The position numbers were made by a program, and so were the translations under genes. A DNA stretch of 64,000 nucleotides from assembly GCF_028583425.1 (NCBI RefSeq), contig NC_072801.1, positions 57,613,766 through 57,677,765 of the forward strand. The letters run 5' to 3'. The stretch comes from Eublepharis macularius. Its lineage: Eukaryota > Chordata > Lepidosauria > Squamata > Eublepharidae. Numbering within the stretch: the first letter of the stretch is position 1; every line of letters starts with the position of its first letter. Under the pieces are notes generated by a model. That model was not told the origin of the DNA and did no database searches. It saw only the letters and a list, made by a program, of their open reading frames with translations. Of this stretch, positions 43,910 through 53,897 are shown piece by piece.

Positions 43910-44026
43910 TGGAACAGTCACAGCACCCCAGCAGCAGAGCCAGGGGGATGGAACAGGCACAGCACCCCAGCAGCAGACCCAGGGGGATGGAACAGGCACA
44001 GCACCCCAGCAGCAGAGCCAGGGGGC
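43910..44026 (+). repeat. Tandem repeat, 3 x 39 bases, inside the solo LTR
   Basis: Units at 43910-43948, 43949-43987 and 43988-44026, each with ACAGCACCCCAGCAGCAGA. They differ at only a few positions. 39 is divisible by three, so a frame stays open across them, but I do not read it as a gene. Confidence 0.92.
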
Positions 44027-44396
44027 CCAGAGGCTCTAGGGAAGGCAACACAGCCAGCAGAAAGTGTGGGAGGGGAAAAGCCAGAGGGGGAAGCCTGCCA
44101 GGGAAGGGCAGCCATTCCCAGCTCCAAGGGACAGGCAGCCCAGATGCCGGCTGGAAGGGCACCTCATGAGCAGAGGCAGAGATGGACAAGGCGTGGCACC
44201 TGGAAAGGCCCTGCCAGCCCAGTCCTGCAGGGGAAGTTAAAGGAGAATGAGGGAGGGAGAGAAGAAGGCACACCCAGAAGAAGCCTCAGTTGGGACACCT
44301 TTACATTCAGAACCCCCACCCCCACCCGCCCCTGCTAGAGAGGCAGGGAAGGCCAGGAGGAGTTAATGAAAGAGAAGGAAGGACAGAGAACAGACT

Positions 44397-44885
44397 AGGG
44401 CTGCCAGACCCCCAGTGGGGGCGGGGGATCCCCTGCCACCCCCGCCCCTCCCTACCAGGCCAGCGGGGGGGGCGCGCACCTTCCATGCACGCCCCCCTGC
44501 GGTGCTGTGCACCCCCGTGCACAGCAACTGCCAGGATCAGGCCTGTTTTGGCCTGTGGAGCGCAGGAGCATTCCTGCACTCCGCAGGGGCCCACAACGGG
44601 CCCAATCCGTGCCAAAACGGGCCCAATCCGTGCCAAAATGGGTGCGGATCAGGCCCGTTTGAGCGTGGATCGGGCCCGTTGCAGGCCCCTGCGGAGCGCA
44701 GGAACACTCCTGTGCTCCACAGGGGCCCACAACGGGCCCGATCCGCACCCAAACAGGCTGCGTGGTTACATCACTTCCCAGCAGTGAAGTCATCATGCTT
44801 GCAGGAGCGCGCGCGCACCCCCCCTCCAGGTAAGAGCCAGGTCTCAATCTCCCGCTGGGAGATCGAGGGGGCCTGGCAACCCTAG
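44397..44885. repeat. GC-rich dispersed repeat, family B, nested in the solo LTR
   Basis: Starts CTAGGGCTGCCAGACCCCC and ends GGCCTGGCAACCCTAG. Contains short internal repeats (GGGCCCAATCCGTGCC twice) and TTCCCAGCAGTGAAGTCATC. Confidence 0.7.
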
Positions 44886-45404
44886 AGCAGACACAGCTGG
44901 GCAGCCTCAGGAGAGAGAAGGAGCTTGGAAGGAAGGACGGAGGCAGCCAAGGGAAACCCTATAAAAGCTGGTTTGGGAGAGCATTCAGGGTGGGTTGATT
45001 GAGTAGGAGTGATGAAGTGGAGGTGGAGTGGAGCAGAGTGAGAGCAGAGACAAGGAGGAAAGTTGGCGGCGGCAGCGGAGGAGGAGATGGCGGTCAAAGG
45101 GGATGAGTGGCGCAGGTTGAGCAGGCCAGCAAGTGGACTTAGAGGGAGTCTGGGTGAGGTATACCGCCCCTCCTTCCACAGAGCAGGGTCCTGCAGCATC
45201 CCTGGCACCCCTTTGACATCAGGGCTGGCCATGCCGGGGCCCCACCCAGCGGCAAGCTCTGACACCAAGTACTATCCAGGGCCAACACTGCTTAGCTTTT
45301 GAGATCTAACATGATCAAGCTAGCCTGGACCATCCAGCTCAGAGCCAGTCAAGACCATTCAGAGAGGTAAACCCTATTATTGCATTGTCACAAAATAAAC
45401 AGGA

Positions 45405-45475
45405 GTCTTGTACCTTAAAGATTTCACAAAACTTTGTTCCAATGCAAGCTTTCATGGACGGGAGTGTGGCCTCTT
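45405..45475. repeat. Foldback repeat fragment, TAGCACCTTAAAG-related
   Basis: GAGTCTTGTACCTTAAAG and CAAGCTTTCATGGACGGGAG resemble one half of the family. Confidence 0.45.
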
Positions 45476-45794
45476 TATTAATGCTTGTGTTGGGGCCCTT
45501 TCACACTGGGTCTCAAAACTTTGTTAAGGTGTTACAAGACCCTATTCATTTTTGAGATTGGGTCTACCTGGCCACAGAAGAAGTCACTTGATTCCCAGGG
45601 GTAAGAACAAAGTTGCCTGATTTTGAAGTGACCCCTTTAGAGACAGCAAGGAGCAAGCCATCAGGTGATGAAAGGTTTCTCCTGCTGGTTTCTGTGCCTC
45701 CCAGGGCACAAGAGCAGGCCAGGCAGTGTTTCTCCTCTCCTCTCCTCCACCTCCATCCCACAGCACTCTTAATAAGGGCTGATTTGCACAGCCT

Positions 45795-46157
45795 CTTAGG
45801 GGTCCCAGGTGCCCACTGGTGGCAGGCAATCTCCTGGCAGTTTGCCTACTTGCTGGCAGGAGGTTTGGGGCCACCCAGAGATCACCTGCCACCAGCAGGC
45901 ACCCTGGGAACACACACAGCACGCACATGCCCAGTGGACCCAACAATGTCACTTCCGGCAGCGATGCTCTTGTGCCAGCCATGGGAGAGCTCCCATGCTT
46001 CATTTGGGATCAGTTCTCAGAGTGACATCATCACGCAAGTTCCAGGAGCATGTGCATGCTTTGCATGCATGCAAAAAAGATCCATGCCAGACCGGGCCAA
46101 GGTCAGTGCCCGGTCCCCTGCTCCTACCGAGAGGGTAAAGAGACCTGGCAACCCTAA
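45795..46157. repeat. GC-rich dispersed repeat, family B
   Basis: Contains TGTCACTTCCGGCAGCG and AGTGACATCATCACGC, and ends AGACCTGGCAACCCTAAG. Confidence 0.6.
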
Positions 46158-46804
46158 GCTCCATGGGTATGTTGAAAATAAGGGTTGCATACCAAACCTC
46201 ACACGGTAGCTAGCTGTTTCACTGAGTGGTTGTAGGTGGTTCTTAACAGAAAATCCAGGAAGGGGGCCGTAACAATAGTCATAGTGCAATATTCAACATC
46301 TGTCGGGATCAGGAGTGGAGTGGCCACCCACCCCTTTCACCCACCCGGGATCAGGCATGGAGCGGTGGCAATGCCCGCCCTCCCCCCTTCACTCAGCCAG
46401 GATCAGGCGCAGAGGAAGTGGCCATGCCTGCCCCCCCCCCCGCCCCCACAGCCTTCATCTGGTTAGGATCAGAAATGGAGGAGGAGGAGGAGTGCCCATT
46501 GTATTTTTTCCCATAACGGGATTTGTTGCTAGTGAAAAAATAAGTACCACTGAGTAGGATTTACTTCCTAATAGGACTGCATAGTGCCACAGCCTTAGGC
46601 TATGCTCACATGGAGCATTTACTTCAGTAGAATTTACTTCTAAGCAAACATTTATTGTTATCAGGCTGTAAATCCACCACTTTTAATCTTGATCTTGCTC
46701 ATTCCTTCTTCTGTTGTCTCTCCTGACAAACACTCTCTCTCCTGCCTATTTAAATTGCAAATTCCTTGGGGCCAAGTTTTGCCTTTTGTTTCTGCAAAGT
46801 GCCA

Positions 46805-47048
46805 CATCCACAGATTTATTTCATTTATTTACATATTTAGACCCTGCTTTTCTCCTCAGCGGGGACTGACAGTAACTTGCAGCACCATTCTCCTCTCTTC
46901 CGTATTATCCTCACAACAACCCTGTGAAGTAGATTAAGTTGAGAGAGCGATAGGCCCAAGGAGTTCCCATGACCAGAAAGGGGATTCGAGCCGGGTCTTG
47001 TAACTCCCTGTCTGACACTCTAACCACCACACCCCACACTAGCTCTCA
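46805..47048 (-). mobile_element. tRNA-derived MIR-like SINE
   Basis: Well-preserved minus-strand copy: tail side TTATTTACATATTTAGACCC, middle TCCTCACAACAACCCTGTGA, B-box-like GGATTCGAGCCGGG, head side GACACTCTAACCACCACACC. Confidence 0.75.
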
Positions 47049-47152
47049 GATGCCCTAAAATGTTTAGGGAGGGAGACAATGCTGAGTAAATTAATAACCC
47101 TTTTAATCAACCTAAAAAGGTACACCCCTTCAATTGGGCAAGATTTGAAGTG

Positions 47153-47391
47153 AGAGCAGAACTACAAGTGACAAAAGGCACAGATTGGACACTTGTCAGC
47201 TTCCCTCAAGTTTTGATGGGAAATGTAGGCAGCTTGGCGGAATGTTGGACAAGAGACAGTTGAAAAGTCCATTGGACAGCAGTCAGAGAGCCAAGCTGCA
47301 AGACCAGGATGCCTACATTTCCCATCAAAACTTGAGGGAAGCTGACAAGTATCCAATCTGTGCCTTTTGTCACTTGTAGTTCCACTCTGAG
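47153..47391. mobile_element. Palindromic nonautonomous DNA element (family C)
   Basis: Ends AACTACAAGTGACAAAAGGC and inverse GCCTTTTGTCACTTGTAGTT. A long inner inverted repeat carries CTCAAGTTTTGATGGGAAAT on both arms. A second copy lies at 59512-59712. Confidence 0.8.
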
Positions 47392-47590
47392 TTAACTTTT
47401 TGATGTCTAAATGATAAAAACAGCAACTGGCAAGCACCATGTTAGAAGAGGCATTCCCTCCTGGGGGTGTGAAAGAAGACAGAATGCCTCTCCTGAGCTG
47501 ATGTCTGCTGCAACCATAGTTGTTGGTTTTTTAAAAGCCTTTAAAGTATGTTTTTGTGCATGTTAGGATTCTTTTTGACATATGCAAGTA

Positions 47591-47849
47591 CAGGGCTTTT
47601 TTTCAGCTGGAACGCGGTGGAACGGAGTTCCGGAACCTCTTGAAAATGGTCAGATGGCTGGTGGCCCCGCCCCCTGATCTTCAGACAGAGAGGAGTTTAG
47701 ATTGCCCTCCCCGCCGCCGAGCAGCGTGGAGGGCAATCTAAACTCTCCTCTGTCTGGAGATCCGGGGGCGGGGCCACCAGCCATGTGACCATTTTCTCCG
47801 AGGGCAACCCACTGAGTTCCACCACCTCTTTTCCCAGAAAAAAGCCCTG
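47591..47849. mobile_element. hAT-type nonautonomous foldback element with 8-bp target duplication
   Basis: 259 bases with ends CAGGGCTTTTTTTC and GAAAAAAGCCCTG, flanked by TGCAAGTA at 47583-47590 and 47850-47857. The central palindrome (GAGTTTAGATTGCCCTC and its inverse) matches the copy at 20067. Confidence 0.9.
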
Positions 47850-48519
47850 TGCAAGTACATGCAAATATAACCCATTCATTTACTGGCTGACTCTGCAGTC
47901 CCAAGAAGATTTACACCTGTCTAAGCCCATTGATCTCAAAAGGTTTAGAAGACTTTAACTCTAATCAGGATTCCACTGTAAAACTCATACATCAGTTAAG
48001 AATTCTTTAATCAGATAACAATAGTGTGTTTCCTTCACAAAAGGAAAGTTCTTTATGCCCAGAGCTACAAACCATATTCCTATCCTATTTGGGGGCTGAG
48101 AGAAGCTCTACTGTCCTCGAAGAGTTTCATGGAAGGCAGAAATCAGCAAGGGACCCTGCCCTTCCACAACATCTGCTTGCCAGGATAAAGCCTCACCTGT
48201 TGGTTCTCTGCCTGACAGGCACTTGATAAAGGCACAGAACCTCTTTTCAGTTCAAGTGCAAGTTTTCTTGTAAGGTGTTGGCTACCCACTTGAATCTTTC
48301 CAGTTTATGTTCACCCTTCTTTGCCTAACTAAGAACACTTGAGGCTGATTACCCATATGGAGAGAACTGATTGCTCTTTTTATTGGATCTTCTTTTAAAT
48401 CAGCCTCTTGGTAAACTTCATCCCAGTCTTTTTGTTGTGAATATAAAAGCATCAAATGGATGTTTACTTCAATGCATCTAATGAAGTGACTTCTTACTCA
48501 TGAAAATAGTTTCAGGTAA

Positions 48520-48675
48520 GTAGCCATGTTGGTCTGTCGTAGAAGAGCAAAATTTGGGTACCGTAGCACCTTTAAAACCAACTAGATTTCCAGGGTATGA
48601 GCTTTTGAGAGTCTCAGAGCTCATACCCTGGAAATCTAGTTGGCATTTAAGATGCTACTGAACCCACATCTGACT
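48520..48675. repeat. Foldback repeat, TAGCACCTTAAAG family
   Basis: CAACTAGATTTCCAGGGTAT and its inverse ATACCCTGGAAATCTAGTTG form a near-perfect hairpin around GAGCTTTTGAGAGTC. Confidence 0.75.
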
Positions 48676-48734
48676 CATTAAAACTTATGTTAAAATAAAG
48701 TTTTGTAGGACTTAAGTTGCCATTGGATCAATCT

Positions 48735-48890
48735 TTCTTTCTCTCTCTGATGAGAGCCAGTGCATCTGACGAAGAGAACTGTGGCTCTCGAAAGCTTATG
48801 CTACAAATAAGTTAGTTAGTCTTAAAGGTGCTGCTGGGCTCTTTACTATTTTGCAACTACAGACTAACATGGCTAACTCCTCTGGATCCG
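48735..48890. repeat. Foldback-family repeat (half-element form)
   Basis: Contains GTGGCTCTCGAAAGCTTATG, TTAGTCTTAAAGGTGCTGC and CAGACTAACATGGCTAAC, the 3' half seen in many reptile copies. Confidence 0.65.
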
Positions 48891-49129
48891 ATGAGAGCAG
48901 CTCCTATCCCACCCACCCCTCCCAGTTCTTTTCCCTTCCTCCCCCTCCTCCTATGAAAGGCAGACCTTCTCTGCTCCTGATCCTTTCAATGGTTCATTGT
49001 CATGCTGAAGGAGGAAGATAGTTTGCACCTAGCAGGGGGGTTATGCATCCACCTTTGTTCTTCACAAACCCTTCCTGGCAAGAAAAGGATGGGATTTTTC
49101 TGAACAAAGAAAAAAGGGGGGGAAGACAA

Positions 49130-49745
49130 AAACTCAACCCGAAATATACTGAAAATTTTACAAGGGTCAAGCTACAACTAATTAAATATAATCAGTACAA
49201 ATATTTATTATGTGGTGTACACAATCATAAAATTAAAAACATAGGGCCTGAATATCAGGTTACATCAAGAGTCAGAGCAAGTTTTATATAAGCTGTAATA
49301 TATCATTTATCTAGAAAAACAGGTGGAAAAAAGAGAAACAGAGAAAAAGTCTCCCCCCCAAAATTGTTTTATCTTTTTCTCCATCTGTATTTCTAGATAA
49401 CGGTATCTGGTCAGAACTGATATATACTAGTTTCTGGATGTGTGGGTTTGTCTTTTGATAAAACTTTGTATTCCTGACCACTGAGGAAGGCCCCTAAGGC
49501 CAAAATACGTATGGTTTTGGGTCGGTCCTTTGATGTGTTCATCAATTGTGTTTGGAAGATGTTATAGCTTAAAAGCTTGCTCTGACTCTTAATGTAGCCT
49601 GATATCCAGGCCCTATGTTTTTCATTTTACTGTTGTATACACCACATAAAAATATTTATATTTTATTATATTTATATTTTATTAGTTGTAGGTTGACCCT
49701 TGTAGCATTTAGGGATTTTTATGACCCATTGGAGACACATACCCC
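49130..49745. repeat. Large foldback element, arms of about 150 bases
   Basis: Left arm: ACAAGGGTCAAGCTACAACT ... TATTATGTGGTGTACACAAT ... ACATAGGGCCTGAATATCAG. Right arm carries their inverse (CCAGGCCCTATGTTTTTC ... TGTATACACCACATAA ... AGTTGTAGGTTGACCCTTGT). The centre contains GAGGAAGGCCCCTAAGGCC. No open frame of length. Confidence 0.78.
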
Positions 49746-50968
49746 ATCACATCCTTTCTCTTTAAAAGGAGAAGTGCTGATGGTTAAACATCCCCTGGGC
49801 TCCACTTCTTGCTTCAGAAGACTTTTACTCCAATCTTGGATCTTACCTAACATTCAAAGACATAAAACTCTGAATCCCAGTGCTGGGAGAGAGAAGCAGG
49901 GGAGGCCCTTGGCTTGTTTGTTTAACCCTCCAGGGCAAGCGGTTGGCCATTATGTGAAACAGGCTGCTTGACTAGACGGGCCAATGGCCTGAGCCAGCAG
50001 AGCTCTTACGTTCTTATGAATGCGAGATAGCAGTTTGTTGGTATTCCATGGTGAAGGACAAGTGCTCTGCACACAGTCAGCTGGATTTATTTTTATAGCA
50101 TAAGAAATCACAATACAAACACAAATACAACTTGAACAAACATCTTTTTAAAAATCTGTGTGGTTTATTCCATGTTACAGGTGGGGGTGGTACTGAAATG
50201 AAGACAGCGGCACTTTCACTTACTTATTTACAGTGTTTATAGTCTACTTTTCTCACTGAGACTCAAGGTGGATTACACAGCGTAAGTCATAAGATCAACA
50301 GGCTGAGACGTCCAATAAACAATGCAAACAGGTATGGATTGCAGAAATCTGAAAAGAAGCAGAAATCTGAACCAGAACTGAAACAAAGCATAAGCATTTA
50401 AACAGGACACATTAAACGTGAAACCCAGTCCTCCAAAACAACAGACTTCTACCTGACCAACAGAAATGCAAAGTCCTAACTTGGCTTAGACACCAGCTTT
50501 ACTCATATAACCATCCTTTACAAGGGTGGATTAGGCACTCAAAGCCTTTCTCTCACACACTCACTAATTTGTGCATCAGCCCTATAAAGTAAGCCCAGAC
50601 GGTTATCCATCTGTCTGCACAGATATAAAAGGCCTGCACAACTTTCAGTCCAAAAAGCCAAACACCATTGAACTGGAGTCCTCCCAACAAAAGCCAGAAA
50701 CTGGAGATTGTCAAGAGAAAAGGAGCTGTAAGCATCCCCCATCAAACGGATCCATGAGCAAACATTTGCCCTGCCCCAAGTCCAAATCTCTCCTTGTTCT
50801 GCCCTTCCTTAGCCACAAGCCCACCATGGCTTAATGAAGGCCATCTCACTGTTCTATTGCCCCCTTTGTTCAATGGCCCAGCCTGAAGATACAAGGGTAG
50901 ATTGTTGATGCCATTTCATCATATTGTGAGTTCTAAGCACCTTGGCAGGTCAAAGCTTGGCTTTCCCA
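49746..50968. other. About 1.2 kb with no gene recognised
   Basis: An AT-rich repeat tail with TTCTCACTGAGACTCAAGG lies at 50225-50325. Nothing else is supported. Confidence 0.5.
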
Positions 50969-50982
50969 ACACTGATGAGACC

Positions 50983-51242
50983 GATGGTTGTTGTGGGTTT
51001 TCCGGGCTGTATTGCCGTGGTCTTGGCATTGTAGTTCCTGACGTTTCGCCAGCAGCTGTGGCTGGCATCTTCAGAGGTGTAGCATCTCTCAGAGAGATCT
51101 CTGTCTTTTGGTGCTACACCTCTGAAGATGCCAGCCACAGCTGCTGGCGAAACGTCAGGAACTACAATGCCAAGACCACGGCAATACAGCCCGGAAAACC
51201 CACAACAACCATCGTTCTCCGGCCGTGAAAGCCTTCGACAAT
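50983..51242. mobile_element. 260-base near-perfect palindrome with 14-bp flanking duplication
   Basis: Flanked by ACACTGATGAGACC at 50969-50982 and 51243-51256. Left arm GGTTGTTGTGGGTTTTCCGG ... CCTGACGTTTCGCCAGCAGC ... is mirrored almost without change to CCGGAAAACCCACAACAACC. The right end adds GTGAAAGCCTTCGACAATAC. The long duplication fits LINE-mediated insertion. Confidence 0.85.
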
Positions 51243-51639
51243 ACACTGATGAGACCATTATCAACTTTCTAATATAATGAGGGATTCGATCTGTCTTGGA
51301 ACTTAACTTCTCTCTTCCTAAAAACACAGTAAATGCTCTGCTGGATCATACCAAGGTCTGTCTAGTCCAGCCATTCATTTCCGAAAGCAGATTGGTTCTC
51401 ATAAGCAGGGAGTAAAGAGCCACAAGCCCTTCCGTCTAGGGTGAATGTTCTAAGGCTCTGGTCTTCAGGGGTATACTGCCCATAAACATGGAGGCTCCAT
51501 TTTGCTATCACGGGTAATCATCACTGCTAACAGACCTATCCTCTACACCATCTAAGGTATGCATTTCTGAGACAGCTAACCAGATGAGCCCAGATGTTAC
51601 GAATAGAAGCAGCAGCCAAACAGAGTAAGAAGGCTGGAT

Positions 51640-52248
51640 AAAAATACATGAAGAGATGCAAAAGATTCTCAAACTCAGATTTGAATTAAATCTGAAAAAC
51701 ATGCTCTTAAATATTTTGCCAACAAATCTGAGAAAAGAACAAGGAGATCTCTTTCGTTGTATGGTGATAGCAGCAAGAGTATTATTCGCAGGAAAATGGA
51801 AAGCCGATGCTTGTCCTGGTCTCCCAGAGCGGAGAGAGAAAATTTATGAATATGGTCCAATGGCCAAATTAACTACTTACCTACAAAATAGGCCAATAAT
51901 TGACTTCTGGAAAAAATGGAAGGATTTCTTTGATTATTTAGGCTAAATTAATTGATACAGTAGCTTAGAGGATGGGAAGCGAAGAAGAGTGAAGGAGAAA
52001 TGTCATGCATCTAGGCTCCGGGAAGCCAAATATGTAATAATTACTTTACTAGCTTAAAGAAACTTAAAGGTACTGCTTGTTTTATTCCCAAGACTTTTAC
52101 AAATGTATCTTTTATATACTTATTGGTTGTATAAGATGTATAACTCTCAAATTATTGTTTAATTTAGAATATGTATAACTTTTATACAATGCACTTACTT
52201 TATTCTATTTTCTTTTCTTTAAATAAAATTCTTAAATACAAAAAAAAA
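51640..52248 (+). mobile_element. L1-type LINE 3' end (ORF2 C-terminus, 3'UTR, poly(A))
   Basis: A 96-codon frame (51656-51946) resembles the extreme C-terminus of L1 ORF2 (segments like AARVLFAGKWKADA, MAKLTTYLQNRP and FWKKWKDFFDYL). An AT-rich 3'UTR with AATAAAATTC and an A-rich end near 52247 follow. Strongly 5'-truncated. Confidence 0.8.
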
Positions 52249-53117
52249 CGGAATAAGAAGGGAAATTCTAGACTTGGTGACAAATATCCTAATCCTTTCT
52301 GGGATCTGTAGATTTTTAATTTGTAGAAAAAAGAACAACAACTGAATCTTAAGTGGCCCAACCAAGAACTGACTCACAATGTAGACATTTTTTCCTATAC
52401 ATATGCAGTCCCAAGTGGACTCTGAGTACACAGTTCCTTTGAACAACATGACAGATAAAACTGGTAGTAACTTTCATGATAATGGGGGCTGGAAAATGCC
52501 TCTTTGATTACTGATGTTTCCTCTTAATGTGCTATTTGTTTTGTCCCACCAATGGAGTGAATGGTTGGACTGCCCATAATTTGTCTAAAATGAGACAGCC
52601 CAGTGGAAGGGAGGGCAGGACTGTGGTACCATACAAGGAGGAATTCAGCCCCACCCTTTGCTTCTACAGGCCATGCCTAGGGTGGCTCCTTTCACCCCCT
52701 GCCCTACATGTTATTGGAGTGCATAGAGAGAGGTGAGCTTTACTGTAGGGGCATCTCCTGATGGCCACAAACAGCAACTGAATCTCAAAAGCTCATACCC
52801 TGGAAATCTAGTTGGTCTATAAGGTGCTACTGGACCCCAGTCTCACTCTCCTACTACAGACCAACACAGCTACCCATCTGAAACAAACAGCAGCTGTGAC
52901 TCCATTCAGGAACCATCCTTCTTTGGTGTGTATGTTGTAGGTGCACCTCAAACTAAAGTAGCCACCTCTTTTTTGAACATCAGAAATCCCCAGCAGAGCA
53001 GAAATTTTAATCAGGGGCTTCCCAGCAAATTCCTGTTTTCATATCTTAGAAGAACAACCACTTCCTAACCACGGCGCTGGGCGTGTGCACAAGGTGGCAG
53101 ACTTTACTGGAAGGCTG
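52249..53117. other. About 0.87 kb with no gene recognised
   Basis: Holds a foldback-family fragment at 52780-52885 (CATACCCTGGAAATCTAG, TAAGGTGCTACTGGACC). Nothing else seen. Confidence 0.5.
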
Positions 53118-53290
53118 TTCTGGTGGTGAGGTGTAGTGGTGAGAGTCTGGGCTCACGACTGAGGAAATCTTCGTTTTCTCACTCTGCTATGAAATCTATC
53201 GGGTGATCTTGGGCCAATCACTTACTCCCAGACTAACCAACCTCACCTGGTTTTTGCGAGGATAAAACTGAGGGGGGAGTATTTAAACCG
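53118..53290 (+). mobile_element. tRNA-derived MIR-like SINE upstream of the claudin promoter
   Basis: Plus-strand copy: GGTGAGGTGTAGTGGTGAG head, ATCTTGGGCCAATCACTTAC, CACCTGGTTTTTGCGAGGAT tail side. It ends about 0.5 kb before the TATA box. Confidence 0.6.
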
Positions 53291-53788
53291 CCCTGAAGAA
53301 AGTGTGGCATTCTCCCTCCACGTATCTAAGCGGTCAGAGTGCCTCTGAGCGTGTGCAGAGCGCTTTTCATCACTCAAGAATTTCAGACCAGAGTCGGAAA
53401 GTTCAAATCCCGGCCAGGAAAGCAAGGGAGACCGGATTGGAGGAGAGGCGGCCACGACTAGAGACCCCTTGCGTGCCTCACCACTCTTGTGGCCCGATCC
53501 CTTCCCGGCTTGCTCGGAAGTAACCCTCTATAGTGTTCCATAGGTCTCCGCAGGCAAGGGCTTCCGATTTGCGAGAGAGAAGGAGCCCTTGGCCGAAAGC
53601 GAATGGGATCCAGCCCCCCTCGCCCAGAGGTGAGGCAACCCTTTGTCTGCTTTCGTCTTTGCTTTCCGTCCCCCGCCCTCGGAGGGGGGAACTTTTCCCG
53701 CTTCCTGCCCCAGGTCGGCAGTTTCACCTGTCGGTGACATCACCTGGAGATGAGAGGGGTGTGGTTTGGGAGGGGGGAGATGCGGGAA

Positions 53789-53796
53789 GTATATAA
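53789..53796 (+). promoter_or_regulatory. CLDN6: Claudin promoter TATA box
   Basis: GTATATAA sits in a GC-rich context about 30 bases upstream of the start of the predicted first exon (about 53820). A TATA-driven start fits a tissue-restricted epithelial gene and contrasts with the CpG-type SRRM2 promoter. Confidence 0.55.
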
Positions 53797-53819
53797 CCGG
53801 CCCCAGAGGCCTCGTCGCC

Positions 53820-53897
53820 CTGATCTCTCTGCGCTGTCTACAGAGACGCACCTGCCTGCAGATCCCTGCCAGCCTCGGTTTTTGGTCTCGGTTCTAG
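53820..53897 (+). other. CLDN6: Predicted noncoding first exon of the claudin gene
   Basis: About 80 bases from the inferred start to TTCTAG, followed by the strong donor GTAAGG at 53898. The matching acceptor is TCTCTATAG at 62245. The coding part is all in the second exon, the usual layout for CLDN6-type genes. No start codon precedes the splice. The link over 8.35 kb is an inference. Confidence 0.5.

Larger units (their letters stand above)
43805..45264 (+). mobile_element. Solo LTR of an LTR retroelement, with 5-bp target duplication CCAAG (fossil)
   Basis: Begins TGTCCGGGG and ends CTCTGACA (TG...CA), flanked by CCAAG at 43800-43804 and 45265-45269. No internal gag, pol or env is present, so it is a solo LTR from recombination. 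It carries three 39-base tandem repeats, a nested family B repeat (44397-44885) and a CTATAAAAG box at about 44960. Without the nested piece it is about 970 bases. Length and duplication size fit an ERV or a large Gypsy LTR; family undetermined. Orientation is taken from the TATA-like box. Confidence 0.8.
43728..45355 (-). mobile_element. 5S-derived SINE, split by a solo LTR
   Basis: Left part 43728-43804 (GTGGTTTGCTATTGCCTGCC, CTTCCTTGGAAGTCTCCC) and right part 45265-45355 (CCAGGGCCAACACTGCTTAG, TTTTGAGATCTAAC) are consecutive pieces of the 5S-derived SINE on the minus strand. They are parted by the 1460-base LTR insertion. Confidence 0.8.

Noticed and set aside
43910-44026. CRISPR-like array
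   Set aside because: Units are contiguous with no spacers; eukaryotic LTR context.
43700-44338. 212-codon ORF with three 13-residue repeats
   Set aside because: It begins in a 5S-derived SINE and lies in the solo LTR; the open frame is explained by the 39-base tandem repeats and GC-rich sequence.
46805-47048. tRNA gene
   Set aside because: A B-box-like GGATTCGAGCC is visible on the reverse strand, but it belongs to a tRNA-derived SINE and no cloverleaf forms.
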